In this document: one piece after another, positions 17,086 through 25,701 of the stretch | Numbering within the stretch: position 1 is the first letter of the stretch | How the letters are laid out: each line of letters starts with the position of its first letter | From: CAYLJJ01 sp964384025 | GTDB lineage: Bacteria; Myxococcota_A; Bradymonadia; UBA7976; UBA1532 | Assembly (NCBI GenBank): GCA_964384025.1 | Contig: CAYLJJ010000018.1 | Span: 11,367-75,366 of the forward strand | Direction of reading: 5' to 3' | DNA length: 64,000 nt | Notes under the pieces: generated by a model | What the model was told of the DNA's origin: nothing | Database searches by the model: none | What the model saw: only the letters and a program-made list of their open reading frames with translations | Translations under genes and position numbers: made by a program

Positions 17086-19455
17086 ATGGAATTCCCACAG
17101 ATCTTCGATAAATACACGCTGCTCAAACGCATCGCAACTGGAGGGATGGCTGAGATCTTCAGGGCCAGACAGCGAGGGGTGGACGGCTTTGAGAAGGACG
17201 TGGTGATCAAGCGCATCCTGAGCAATCACGCTCAAAATGAGGAGCTGAACAGCATGTTCCTGGATGAGGCGCGCATCGCCGCCAACCTCAACCACCCAAA
17301 CATCGCTCAGATCTTTGACCTGGGGCATTCAAAGAGCGGGCACTTTATCGCCATGGAGTATGCACGAGGGGTTGATCTCAGACGAATCTGTGCTCAAGGC
17401 ATCGCTGAGTCAAACTTCCTGCCGCTGAGCCATGCTCTGAAGATCATGATCGAGGTCTGTAATGCCCTCGCTTATGCCCATGAGCATAAGAACGCCAGCG
17501 GTGCTCCAGCTCAGATCGTTCACCGAGATGTCTCTCCGACCAATATCCTGGTCACCTATGACGGCAATATAAAACTGGTCGATTTTGGCATCGCCAAAGC
17601 CGCTCACAAAGCTACAGTCACCCGGATAGGGCAGATCAAGGGTAAATTTGGCTATATGTCTCCAGAGCAAGCTCGTGGAGAGCCCCTGGATCATCGCACA
17701 GATATCTTCGCCGTAGGCATCAACCTTTATGAGATCACTCTGGGGCGTCGCCTCTTCCGCGGAGAGAGTGAGGTCGCCATGTTGGAGGCGATTGAGCGCT
17801 GCTATGTAACCCCTCCCCGGGAGCATGAGCCCCGCTATCCAGAGAAGCTGGAAGCGATCATTATGAAGGCCTTAGCTCGGCGCCCTGAGGAGCGCTACAG
17901 CAACGCCCGAGCGCTGCAGATGGCCCTGGAGTCTTTTCAAGCTGAAGCAGGATTGCACTCCAGCAGCGGTATGCTGGCCAGCTATATGCGTCTGCTCTTT
18001 AAGGAGCAGATCGAGCTTGAGGAGGAGGAGGATCGCCAGCTCCTGGAGGTGTTTCGTGAGGCAGAGGAGGAGGTCCCTGCGTTGATCTCCGCTGAGGGCA
18101 CTCCCTCGCTGCCCATCCCCTTGGCGCCAACTCCTCTGGCCCAGGCGGTTCAAGTGAGCTCTCTACACCGCAGCCAGGAGATCTCCCTTGATCAGCTCTC
18201 TCCCCCGATCAAACGAGAGCTGAGACCAGCATCCAAGACACCCTCTGATCCCTGGGCGATAGATCTCTCCAACACTCCAGCTCCCCAACCCTCGGCGTTT
18301 AAGGTCCCTCCACCCGATCCCTTGGAGTTTGAAGAAGAGATCAAGATCAAGAAGCATCGCAGCTATGCGGGGCTCCTCTGGCTCCTCCTTATCGCTGGAG
18401 GAGTTTATGTTCTCTACTATGTGATGAACTATGAGTATGAGCATCCAAGGGAGCGCGGAGATCCCAACATCCAGGTCTCTCCCCCTCGTCTCCAAGACTT
18501 TAACAAAGGAATCGTTCTGCCAGAGGCGCCGCCCCCCAAGAAGGGCCTTGTAAGGTTAGAGAGTGATCCCCCTGGTGCGCGTGTAGTGGTCAACAGCAAC
18601 CTGATCAACTCCATCACCCCTACCGCTGTACAGAGCTTTGCAGGGCAGTGGATCTCTGTACGTATGCTCCTGCCTGGTTATCTCCCCGCTGAGAAGCGCA
18701 TGAAGCTGGAGGGGGATGAGGGCAAGATCCATATGACCCTACGAGAGGGGGAGCCCCCCACAGGTGCTTTTGATCTGGAGTCTTTTCCTCCTGGGGCGAT
18801 GGTGAGCCTAAATGGTGCTGAGTTGGGTTTGACCCCTCTGAGGCTCCCCAAGGTCGCTGCAGGTGCTGAGCTGACCTTTCGCCTACAAAAAGAGGGTTAC
18901 TACCCTCACACCCTTTCTTACACCCTCCAGAAAGGGCAGGAGATGGAGGTAGGTCTGCGCTTGGTCCCCGACTCTGGACCTCGGACTATGGCGATCATCA
19001 ATGTTCAAAGCCTGCCTCTGGGAGCGGAGATCAGCCACCAGATTATGGGAGGAGAGCTTAAGAAGGATGGCCGCACCAGTCGCTTTCCCATCCAGATCAA
19101 CACCCCGATTGATCGTCAGATCAGCCTCAAGGCGGTGGCCAAAGATCAGAACCAAGTGGAAGCGATCGTAGATGTTCATGATCCCTTCTACACCCTCTAT
19201 CTCAGCCCTCCCCAGCCAGAGATCTTCTTTGGGCAGTTCTCTCTCTTGGGGACACGCAAGTTGGTCGTCTATGTGGGCAGTGAGGAGATTGGGCGCTCCC
19301 CCATACGCAAAAAAAAGCTCAAAGAGGGAGAGCACACAGTCATCGTGTTGGATGAGGAGTCAGGGGCTCGTCAAGAGTTCCAGATCGTGATTGAGCGCAG
19401 TAAAACTTTAAGAAAGAGCGCTGTCCTCAAGGATGGCGCCATCACCATCAGATAG
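17086..19455 (+). CDS. Ser/Thr protein kinase with transmembrane helix and PEGA repeats
   Basis: 789 residues. Kinase domain about 10-285: glycine loop IATGGMAEIFRA (16-27), Lys42, HRD 146-148, Asn153, DFG 166-168, MSPEQ 191-195; all catalytic residues are present. Residues 290-425 are an acidic and Pro-rich linker; one membrane helix lies at 428-447 (GLLWLLLIAGGVYVLYYVMN). The outer part has at least two PEGA domains (about 486-552 and 560-626: GLVRLESDPPGARVVVNSN; GAFDLESFPPGAMVSLNGAE) and a diverged third, then a fourth beta-rich segment. The PEGA part is probably periplasmic and could sense the cell wall or envelope ligands. The crotonase gene follows after 14 bases. Confidence 0.95.
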   Translation: MEFPQIFDKYTLLKRIATGGMAEIFRARQRGVDGFEKDVVIKRILSNHAQNEELNSMFLDEARIAANLNHPNIAQIFDLGHSKSGHFIAMEYARGVDLRRICAQGIAESNFLPLSHALKIMIEVCNALAYAHEHKNASGAPAQIVHRDVSPTNILVTYDGNIKLVDFGIAKAAHKATVTRIGQIKGKFGYMSPEQARGEPLDHRTDIFAVGINLYEITLGRRLFRGESEVAMLEAIERCYVTPPREHEPRYPEKLEAIIMKALARRPEERYSNARALQMALESFQAEAGLHSSSGMLASYMRLLFKEQIELEEEEDRQLLEVFREAEEEVPALISAEGTPSLPIPLAPTPLAQAVQVSSLHRSQEISLDQLSPPIKRELRPASKTPSDPWAIDLSNTPAPQPSAFKVPPPDPLEFEEEIKIKKHRSYAGLLWLLLIAGGVYVLYYVMNYEYEHPRERGDPNIQVSPPRLQDFNKGIVLPEAPPPKKGLVRLESDPPGARVVVNSNLINSITPTAVQSFAGQWISVRMLLPGYLPAEKRMKLEGDEGKIHMTLREGEPPTGAFDLESFPPGAMVSLNGAELGLTPLRLPKVAAGAELTFRLQKEGYYPHTLSYTLQKGQEMEVGLRLVPDSGPRTMAIINVQSLPLGAEISHQIMGGELKKDGRTSRFPIQINTPIDRQISLKAVAKDQNQVEAIVDVHDPFYTLYLSPPQPEIFFGQFSLLGTRKLVVYVGSEEIGRSPIRKKKLKEGEHTVIVLDEESGARQEFQIVIERSKTLRKSAVLKDGAITIR

Positions 19456-19469
19456 AGGAGGAGAGCTGG

Positions 19470-20171
19470 ATGTTCGAGCCGCTTCAGTATGAGCTAAAAG
19501 AGGGGGTCGCGATCCTGCGCATGGATGACGGCAAGGTCAATGCCCTGAGCCATGCTCTAATCCAGAACTTCAACGAGGCCCTGGATCGAGTCGAAGCTGA
19601 GGGCGCTAAGGCTCTCATCTTGGCGGGGCGTCCAGGGCGCTTCAGCGCAGGCTTTGATCTGCGAGTGATGAGGGCAGGTGTTGAACCGCTCATCGCTCTG
19701 CTCAGCGAGGGTTCTGAGCTTTTTATGCGGCTCTACCTCCTCCCCATTCCAGTGATCGTGGCCTGTACAGGCCATGCCCTTGCTGGGGGCGCCTTCCTCT
19801 TGATGGTGGGAGATCTCCGCGTGGGCGTTGAGGGTCCCTTTCAGATAGGCCTCAATGAGGTGGCCATCGGGATGCGCCTGCCCATCCTCGCCATTGAGCT
19901 GGTCAAGGAGCGTATCCGCAAGATCTCTCAAACCGAGACCCTGCTTCAGGCGCGGATCTATGATCCTGCCTCAGCGGTAGAGGTGGGTTACCTAGATCGA
20001 GTGGTCTCTGTTGAGGCTCTAGAGGAGGAGGTTTTTAGAGCAGCCAAGGAGCTTTCAGCCTTGGCGGGACCAGCCTTCACAGGGACAAAGGCGCTCCTAA
20101 GAGGCCCTATGGTGAAGCGGGTGAAGGCCAGCTTCCAAGCAGATATGGACGCCCTTCGAGAGGGGCGCTGA
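19470..20171 (+). CDS. Enoyl-CoA hydratase/isomerase family protein
   Basis: Crotonase-fold protein of 233 residues with GAGGAG upstream of the ATG. Oxyanion-hole segments are visible: FSAGFDLRVM and GHALAGGAFLL. The Glu in IGLNEVAIGM fits the first catalytic Glu of hydratases, while the second acid is not evident (MRLPILAIELVKERI), so the reaction could be isomerisation, hydrolysis or hydration. Substrate unknown. It is cotranscribed with the PEGA kinase upstream and the YheU-like protein downstream. Confidence 0.9.
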   Translation: MFEPLQYELKEGVAILRMDDGKVNALSHALIQNFNEALDRVEAEGAKALILAGRPGRFSAGFDLRVMRAGVEPLIALLSEGSELFMRLYLLPIPVIVACTGHALAGGAFLLMVGDLRVGVEGPFQIGLNEVAIGMRLPILAIELVKERIRKISQTETLLQARIYDPASAVEVGYLDRVVSVEALEEEVFRAAKELSALAGPAFTGTKALLRGPMVKRVKASFQADMDALREGR

Positions 20172-20172
20172 G

Positions 20173-20391
20173 ATGCAGGTCCCTTATGAAGCCCTCTCAG
20201 AAGAGGCCCTACAGAGGCTGGTGGAGTCCTATATCACCCGCGAGGGCTATGAGTTTGCCTCGATGATGAATGAGCCCCTTGCGCTCCACGCGGCGAGAGT
20301 TAAAGAGTCTCTCCGGACAGGGGAGGCGGTGATCACCTTTGATGAGCTGAGCCAGAGCATCAACATCATTAAGGCGAATCCCAAGAGATGA
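20173..20391 (+). CDS. yheU: YheU-family (UPF0270) small protein
   Basis: 72 residues. The pattern MQVPYEALSEEALQRLVESY, then ITREGYEF and the later GEAVITFDELSQSINI, matches the Escherichia coli YheU family of about 70-residue cytosolic proteins (IPW-x-x-LSPETL-x-x-LIESFVLREGT...GEAVLVWSELHETVNI) by eye. Its biochemical role is unknown. It starts two bases after the crotonase stop, so the two are probably translated together. Confidence 0.85.
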   Translation: MQVPYEALSEEALQRLVESYITREGYEFASMMNEPLALHAARVKESLRTGEAVITFDELSQSINIIKANPKR

Positions 20392-20394
20392 ACT

Positions 20395-22098
20395 CTACTG
20401 ATCGGCCCAGCGGAGGACCTCCCCCTCAATCAGAGCCTCTCCCTGGACGAGCCAGTGTCGATTCTCCAGCTCTTGGCCCTCAGCGCCCTTCTCCACCGTC
20501 TCCCAACTCCCTCGCGTCAGCTTAAAGAGCAGCTCTGTGTTTATAGGGAGATTGAGTTCCCCTCGCCAAAGCCCCTCCTGCTCCTCAAGAGCTAGGCCAT
20601 CGGGTCGCCACTCTCCCAAGAGGGGGTGTCCTCCCCCTGCGATATAGATCTGGGCGTTGGGGGGCGTTGAAGCAGGCACTCGAAACTGAAAGCGGATCAG
20701 CGGTAGAGCTTGAGCCTCCAGGTTCTCTTCGGCGCTCAGCCCTCTCCAGTGAGCGCTGATCTGCGCTTGACCCGCCGCCTGAGCCAGAAGTCGATCTCCT
20801 TCAAGGCTGAAGATCTCAGGAGCGCTGGACTCAAACTCAGCAGGGACGGTCATTCGAAGATGCTCAAAAGTCACCTCAGCGCCCAGGACCGCGCGCCCTC
20901 CAAGCGGAACAGGAACTTGGCTGCTCCAGAGGCTCATCTGCCTCGCTTGGCCAGGATCTCCCCAGAGATAGATCAGCATCTCAGGGAGTCGAGCAGCCCA
21001 GCTGGCCTCATTATGAGCGGCACCCTGTTCCTCCAGATAGCCAAAATTTTCGGGGAGGCTCAGCCCGGCCTCCAAGAGCATATCTCGAAGAGTCCGGCTC
21101 TCTTCAGCCATGGAGTTTTGACCATCACCGTCAGGATCCTCGCCCTCCAAGCTGCCTACATCGATCCAGAGCCGTGTATCTGCCCGCCAAGCATTTAAGA
21201 TCTGGGGGCTCCAGCCCAAAGCTTCACGACCATTCCACCAAAGGGAGGGTGAGATCAGCCCCACGCGACCAAAGATCTCAGGATATTCCCGCAGGAGGTA
21301 GAGAGAGACAAGACCTCCGAGAGAGGAGCCCATCACCCCAGTCTCTTCTCGGGCACAGTGGGTCCTTAGATGTTGATCTACCCAGGGTTTGAGGACCTCA
21401 ACCAGAAAATGACCATAATCCGCAGCTCCACCCCCCTCTTCGCGGCTTGGATCTCTGCTTGGAGTGTAGTCCCCTATCCGTTGAGCGCTGTTGTGAACCC
21501 CTACAGCGATAAAGGGCTCAATGAGGTTCAATTCAACGAGAGCCTGAGCAGCGCTGTCCAGCTCCCAAGCCACCCCCATAAAGGCGAGCGCTGGATCAAA
21601 GAGATTCTGACCATCATGGAGATAGAGCACAGGGAAGCGGCGCTCTGGTTCTTGGTCGTAGGCTTCAGGGAGGTAGATGGTGACAGGGCGAGGTAAGAGA
21701 GGATCAGCAGGGACCTCAGGCAGCCGAAGGAAGCGCCCCTCTCGCCAACTCTCCAATTCCAGACTTGAGCCCTCCCCACAGCTCGGCGCTAAAGCTACAT
21801 CTGCGGTTAAAGCTGTATCCAACTCCTGAGCAGTATCCACTGCTGTATCTACCGTTGAGGCTGTGTCCAACTCTCGCTCTATATCCAGGGTGGATACAGC
21901 GTCTACTGTTAAAGCCCTGTCCAACCCTCGAACTATATCCTCCTCGGAGACAAGAGCTGAGTCGAGAGCGTCTGCCTCCCTAAAATTGGGGAGATCTTGG
22001 AGCCTGAAAAGATCTAAAAAACGCTCAGATTCTAGAGGCGCTTGCTCCTCTGGCTCACAAGCTAGGGGCAAGAGCATCAGGATGAAATAAGCTCTCAT
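20395..22098 (-). CDS. Esterase-family lipoprotein with C-terminal CBM20
   Basis: 567 residues from the ATG at 22098, which overlaps the stop of topB (ATGA) and is preceded by a GGGGAGGGAAG run. Lipoprotein signal MRAYFILMLLPLAC. Residues about 30-110 are a low-complexity Asp/Thr/Leu linker (LDTASTVDTAVDTAQELDTA). The catalytic part is an enterochelin-esterase/esterase-D type alpha/beta hydrolase: FPVLYLHDGQNLFD, nucleophile motif GVMGSSLGGLVSL, and a likely His in the GAAHNEASWAARL segment. The C-terminus (RFQFRVPASTPPNAQIYIAG, LGEWRPDGL, WRGELNLPI) is a CBM20-like starch-binding module. It probably acts on an extracellular ester attached to, or near, an alpha-glucan. Substrate inferred. Confidence 0.88.
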   Translation of the reverse strand: MRAYFILMLLPLACEPEEQAPLESERFLDLFRLQDLPNFREADALDSALVSEEDIVRGLDRALTVDAVSTLDIERELDTASTVDTAVDTAQELDTALTADVALAPSCGEGSSLELESWREGRFLRLPEVPADPLLPRPVTIYLPEAYDQEPERRFPVLYLHDGQNLFDPALAFMGVAWELDSAAQALVELNLIEPFIAVGVHNSAQRIGDYTPSRDPSREEGGGAADYGHFLVEVLKPWVDQHLRTHCAREETGVMGSSLGGLVSLYLLREYPEIFGRVGLISPSLWWNGREALGWSPQILNAWRADTRLWIDVGSLEGEDPDGDGQNSMAEESRTLRDMLLEAGLSLPENFGYLEEQGAAHNEASWAARLPEMLIYLWGDPGQARQMSLWSSQVPVPLGGRAVLGAEVTFEHLRMTVPAEFESSAPEIFSLEGDRLLAQAAGQAQISAHWRGLSAEENLEAQALPLIRFQFRVPASTPPNAQIYIAGGGHPLLGEWRPDGLALEEQEGLWRGELNLPINTELLFKLTRGSWETVEKGAEGQELENRHWLVQGEALIEGEVLRWADQ

Positions 22099-24389
22099 GG
22101 GATCGGCTTCCCTCCCCTCTGCTCCCAACGAAAGAGCTGAGGACCTCCAATATTTAAGGCAAGGCGGGCAGATTTAGCTCCACGCTTAGCGAAGAGTCGA
22201 GTTCGCCCCTGCTTGAGGAGCCGTTCCGCTTCTTCCAACGGGATCTGCACCCCATCCATCTCAAACCAGAGCACAAAGTTACAACCCTCTCGCCAACGAC
22301 CACAGCCCCAGCCGCGTTGACCCAGGATAATCTGCCCCTCCTTGCAGAGCGGGCAGGGGAGCCCAAGAACTCCAGCGCTTTTGGACCTCCTGGTTGAGCT
22401 TTTGGGACTCCTTGAAGTCTCGCTGAGGCGCTCTGAGAGCTGAGCGTTGCCTCGTCTCTCTCTCTTCCCCGACTGAGCTGCTGAGCGCTGAGTTCGTCGT
22501 CTACCACCCGAACGCTGACCTCGTCGCTTGGCACCTGGTACCCGAATTGAGGGGCCGGTCAAGAGCGCAGCTACAGTTTGGGCGACAAAGGCGCGGATAT
22601 CTCGGCGGAAGGGAAGAGAGGGTTGACGACTCTGAGCGATCTCCTGAAGTCGCGCCTCCCACTCCCCGGTCAACTGAGGGCTCTTAAGCTCCTCTACCAT
22701 GGCAGAGATCAGAAGGCGTCCGGTGGTTTGAGGGTGGAGGGTCTTGGCCTCTCGCCGAATATAGTCGCGTCGCAGCAGGGTCTCCAGAGTAGCTGCTCGG
22801 GTTGCAGGGGTCCCCAAGCCCCCCTCTCGCATCGCCGCTCTCAAGCGAACATCCTCTAGCTTACGCCCCGCTCGCTCCATCGCCCCCAGGAGGCTGGCCT
22901 CGGTATACCGAGGCGGTGGTCGGGTGATCTTCTCCTCAACCTCGACCTCTAAGACCCGCAGAGGATCGCCAAGCTCTACAGGGGGCAGAGGAGGCTCTTG
23001 GGGCTTTTTTGGGGGAGGCTCAGCCCGCTCCCAACCTGGATCCAGGAGGAGACGCCCTCGGGCTTCCAGGAGCTGCCCGTTGACCTCGGCGAGCAGGAGG
23101 CTGCGCGCATAGATCGCCGGAGGGTGAAAAATCGCCAGGAAGCGACGGACGATGAGATCATAGATGCGCCCCTCAGCGGTGCTAAGCTTGAGGTTTCGAG
23201 AGGAGTGAGAGGTGGGAATGATGGCGTGGTGATCGCTGACCTTGTTATCATCTACAAAGCGCCGTGACAGTCGCTCCAGCCCCCTCTGGCGCAGCTCAGC
23301 TATGATGGGAGCATAGGGTCCCAGATCCACCACCTTGAGGCGACTGGAGAGGGTCCGCGCGAGATCCTGGGTCAGATGACGAGAGTCTGTACGAGGGTAG
23401 GTGATCAGCTTATGGCGTTCATAGAGGCTTTGAGCCAACTTGAGGCTGTCAGCGGCGCTGATTCCAAAGCGTCGGTGAGCCAATTGCTGGAGGCTGGTGA
23501 GGTGGTGCAGCAGAGGCGGGGGGAGCTCTTGCCGTTTGTGATCTACCTTGAGCATCTGCCCCTGAGCGTCAGAGAGGAGAGCAGCCAGAGCCTCCGCGCG
23601 CTCCCGATTGGGAAGACGACCGCGCAAATCTTCAGCTTGGCTGCGCTCTTCAGCTTTACCGCGTTCAGCCCCCTGAGGCCCTCTTCGCTCCCCAACCCAG
23701 CACGCTCTCCAGCGCCCGGCCTGAGCCTCAAGCTGGGCAAAGAGCTGCCAATAGGGCTCTGGCTTGAACGCCTCGATCTCCTGCTCTCGCTGGACGATCA
23801 TCGCTAAGGTCGGAGTCTGCACGCGACCCACAGAGAGGAGACCGTCAGCTCGCGCGCTGAGAGCGCGGGTGGCGTTCATCCCCACCAGCCAATCTGCTTC
23901 AGCACGACAACGAGCTGCGGCGTGGAGGGCATCATAGTCAGCGCTCGGTTTGAGATTGTTAATCCCTCTGCGAATCGCCTGGGGGGTCAAAGAAGAGATC
24001 CAGAGACGCAGAACCGGCTTTTGGCAACCTGAGAGTTGATAGAGATAACGAAAGATCAGCTCCCCTTCTCGCCCTGCATCGCAGGCGTTGATGATCTCCC
24101 CAACTTGAGGATCTTTCATCAAACGACTGAGGAGCTTAAAGTGGGCCTGCGTACGGGGGATCGCCTCAAGAGTGAGCTGTCGCGGCAACATCGGTAGGAG
24201 GTTGGGATCCCAACGTTTCCAGCGAGGATCCTGCTTCTCAGGCTCACCCAGCTTCACCAAATGTCCCAGACACCAAGCGACGCGAACTCCAGCTCCCTCC
24301 AGGTGACTCCGCTTCTTGATTCGAGCACCCAGGACCTTGGCGATATCTCGAGCTACCGAGGGTTTTTCAGCGATAAAGAGGCGCAACAT
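22095..24389 (-). CDS. topB: DNA topoisomerase III (type IA)
   Basis: 764 residues, the usual size. TOPRIM at the start (MLRLFIAEKPSVARDIAKVL) with the acidic cluster NACDAGREGELIFRYL (101-116), a strand-passage region (LLSVGRVQTPTLAMIVQREQ), and the active Tyr331 in ITYPRTDSRHL. The gate region has LGTPATRAATLETLLRRDYI. A basic Arg/Ser/Gly-rich linker (about 640-690) leads to a zinc-binding end with CPLC and CGRWREGC, then a topoisomerase-primase-like tail. It relaxes and decatenates DNA. It is divergent from the hybrid sensor gene across 69 bases and coupled to the downstream esterase lipoprotein. Confidence 0.96.
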   Translation of the reverse strand: MLRLFIAEKPSVARDIAKVLGARIKKRSHLEGAGVRVAWCLGHLVKLGEPEKQDPRWKRWDPNLLPMLPRQLTLEAIPRTQAHFKLLSRLMKDPQVGEIINACDAGREGELIFRYLYQLSGCQKPVLRLWISSLTPQAIRRGINNLKPSADYDALHAAARCRAEADWLVGMNATRALSARADGLLSVGRVQTPTLAMIVQREQEIEAFKPEPYWQLFAQLEAQAGRWRACWVGERRGPQGAERGKAEERSQAEDLRGRLPNRERAEALAALLSDAQGQMLKVDHKRQELPPPLLHHLTSLQQLAHRRFGISAADSLKLAQSLYERHKLITYPRTDSRHLTQDLARTLSSRLKVVDLGPYAPIIAELRQRGLERLSRRFVDDNKVSDHHAIIPTSHSSRNLKLSTAEGRIYDLIVRRFLAIFHPPAIYARSLLLAEVNGQLLEARGRLLLDPGWERAEPPPKKPQEPPLPPVELGDPLRVLEVEVEEKITRPPPRYTEASLLGAMERAGRKLEDVRLRAAMREGGLGTPATRAATLETLLRRDYIRREAKTLHPQTTGRLLISAMVEELKSPQLTGEWEARLQEIAQSRQPSLPFRRDIRAFVAQTVAALLTGPSIRVPGAKRRGQRSGGRRRTQRSAAQSGKRERRGNAQLSERLSETSRSPKSSTRRSKSAGVLGLPCPLCKEGQIILGQRGWGCGRWREGCNFVLWFEMDGVQIPLEEAERLLKQGRTRLFAKRGAKSARLALNIGGPQLFRWEQRGGKPIP

Positions 24390-24458
24390 AAAGTTGAGGA
24401 TAGAAGCGCCCTTGGAAAAAAGCGATCATCGCCGCTTTAGCTGAGAATTGGGTTCCAA

Positions 24459-25631
24459 ATGTCTGCAAAAAGAGTCCTGATCATCGATGACGATTGGAGC
24501 ATTCGTTATAGCTTGGCTCTCTATTTGAAGAAGTTGGGTTATGAGCCCATGCAAGCGGAGAGCGGAGAGCAGGCTTTAAGCTTCTTTCAGGAAGATTGGA
24601 TCGAGCCCGATCTTGTCCTCTTGGATCTTAATATGGGCGGGATGAGTGGCCAAGAGCTGCTCTCCGCTCTAAAAGAGGAGGCCAGCCGCCTCCCCTTTGT
24701 GATCATCTCAGGGACGACTCAGTTCAAAGATGTCGTCGAGGTCCTCCGCCTGGGAGCTTGGGATTATCTGAGCAAGCCGATCATGGATATGGAGCTGCTC
24801 AGGCACAGCCTAGAGCGCTCTTTAGAGCGTGCCCGGCTGCTGGCAGATAGGAGGGCTCATAAGAAGCAGCTTGAGGAGGAGGTCACGCGACGCACAGAGC
24901 AGCTTCAGAAGAGCAATGATGAGCTGCTCAAGGAGATCAAGGAGCGCCGCGACGCGGAGATCCGCTTAACCAAGGCGCAGCGTCGCCTTCGCCGGCTGCA
25001 TTCTGAGCTGACCCAGGCTGAGGAGCGTGAGCGGAGCCGCATCGCTCAAGGGCTTCATGACGAGGTCGCCCAGAACCTCTCTGTTGTCAAGCTGATGTTG
25101 CAGAGCCTCAGGCATAAAATGAGAAAGGAACTGCTGGCGCGGGACTTGGACCAGCCCATCGTCATCTTGGATGAAGCTCTAAAGGAGATCAGGACCTTGA
25201 CCTTCGCTCTCAGCCCCAAGGCGCTCTTGGAGTTGGGGTTGAGAGGGGCGCTGGAGTGGCGTATTGATCGTCTCAAGGAGCGCTACGGCCTTAACTTTGA
25301 TCTGCGTTGTGCGCTCTCAGTGGAGCCGATTGAGGAGACGGGGAATCTGGTCTTTAGGGTCCTCGGTGAGCTGCTCACCAATCTCTGCAAATATGCCCAG
25401 GCTGAGCAGGTTCAGATCAGCTCCTGGCGAGAAGAGGGGCAGGTCTGTATCCAGGTGGAGGATGACGGGATCGGTTTTGAACCTTCTCATCTGGAGCGCT
25501 CAGGCTTTGGCCTCGTCAGCATCAGTGAGCGTTTGGATTATCACGGCGGTCGCTTGATCCTGGACTCGGCGCCTGGAGCGGGCACCCGGGTCACCCTCAG
25601 CCTGCCTGAGTGGGCTTTTCAGAAAGCATAA
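24459..25631 (+). CDS. Hybrid response regulator / histidine kinase (REC-HisKA_3)
   Basis: 390 residues. Receiver domain 1-120 with acidic pocket DDD (10-12), phospho-acceptor Asp56 in LVLLDLNMGGMSG, Thr/Ser in VIISGTT and Lys in YLSKPI. A coiled-coil linker (130-190) leads to a NarL-partner type kinase core: ERERSRIAQGLHDEVAQNLS with His200, then an ATPase domain with N box ELLTNLCKYAQA, G1 VEDDGIGFEP and G2 GFGLVSISERL. The receiver at the N-terminus means this cytosolic kinase is itself controlled by phosphorylation. No sensor or membrane segment and no partner response regulator are adjacent. Confidence 0.94.
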   Translation: MSAKRVLIIDDDWSIRYSLALYLKKLGYEPMQAESGEQALSFFQEDWIEPDLVLLDLNMGGMSGQELLSALKEEASRLPFVIISGTTQFKDVVEVLRLGAWDYLSKPIMDMELLRHSLERSLERARLLADRRAHKKQLEEEVTRRTEQLQKSNDELLKEIKERRDAEIRLTKAQRRLRRLHSELTQAEERERSRIAQGLHDEVAQNLSVVKLMLQSLRHKMRKELLARDLDQPIVILDEALKEIRTLTFALSPKALLELGLRGALEWRIDRLKERYGLNFDLRCALSVEPIEETGNLVFRVLGELLTNLCKYAQAEQVQISSWREEGQVCIQVEDDGIGFEPSHLERSGFGLVSISERLDYHGGRLILDSAPGAGTRVTLSLPEWAFQKA

Positions 25632-25643
25632 TGATCAACGTTA

Positions 25644-25701
25644 GCAACACTCGGTGGCGGGGTATTAGATCAACGCGCGTATTGAATCGCCCGAGTGTTG
25701 C
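25644..25701. promoter_or_regulatory. Long-arm inverted repeat across the rny stop codon
   Basis: GCAACACTCGG (25644-25654) and CCGAGTGTTGC (25691-25701) are perfect 11-base complements 36 bases apart. The right arm is coding sequence of the rny C-terminus, the left arm is beyond its stop. No T-tract follows on either strand, so it is not a standard intrinsic terminator. It would fold the 3' end of both convergent transcripts. Confidence 0.5.
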
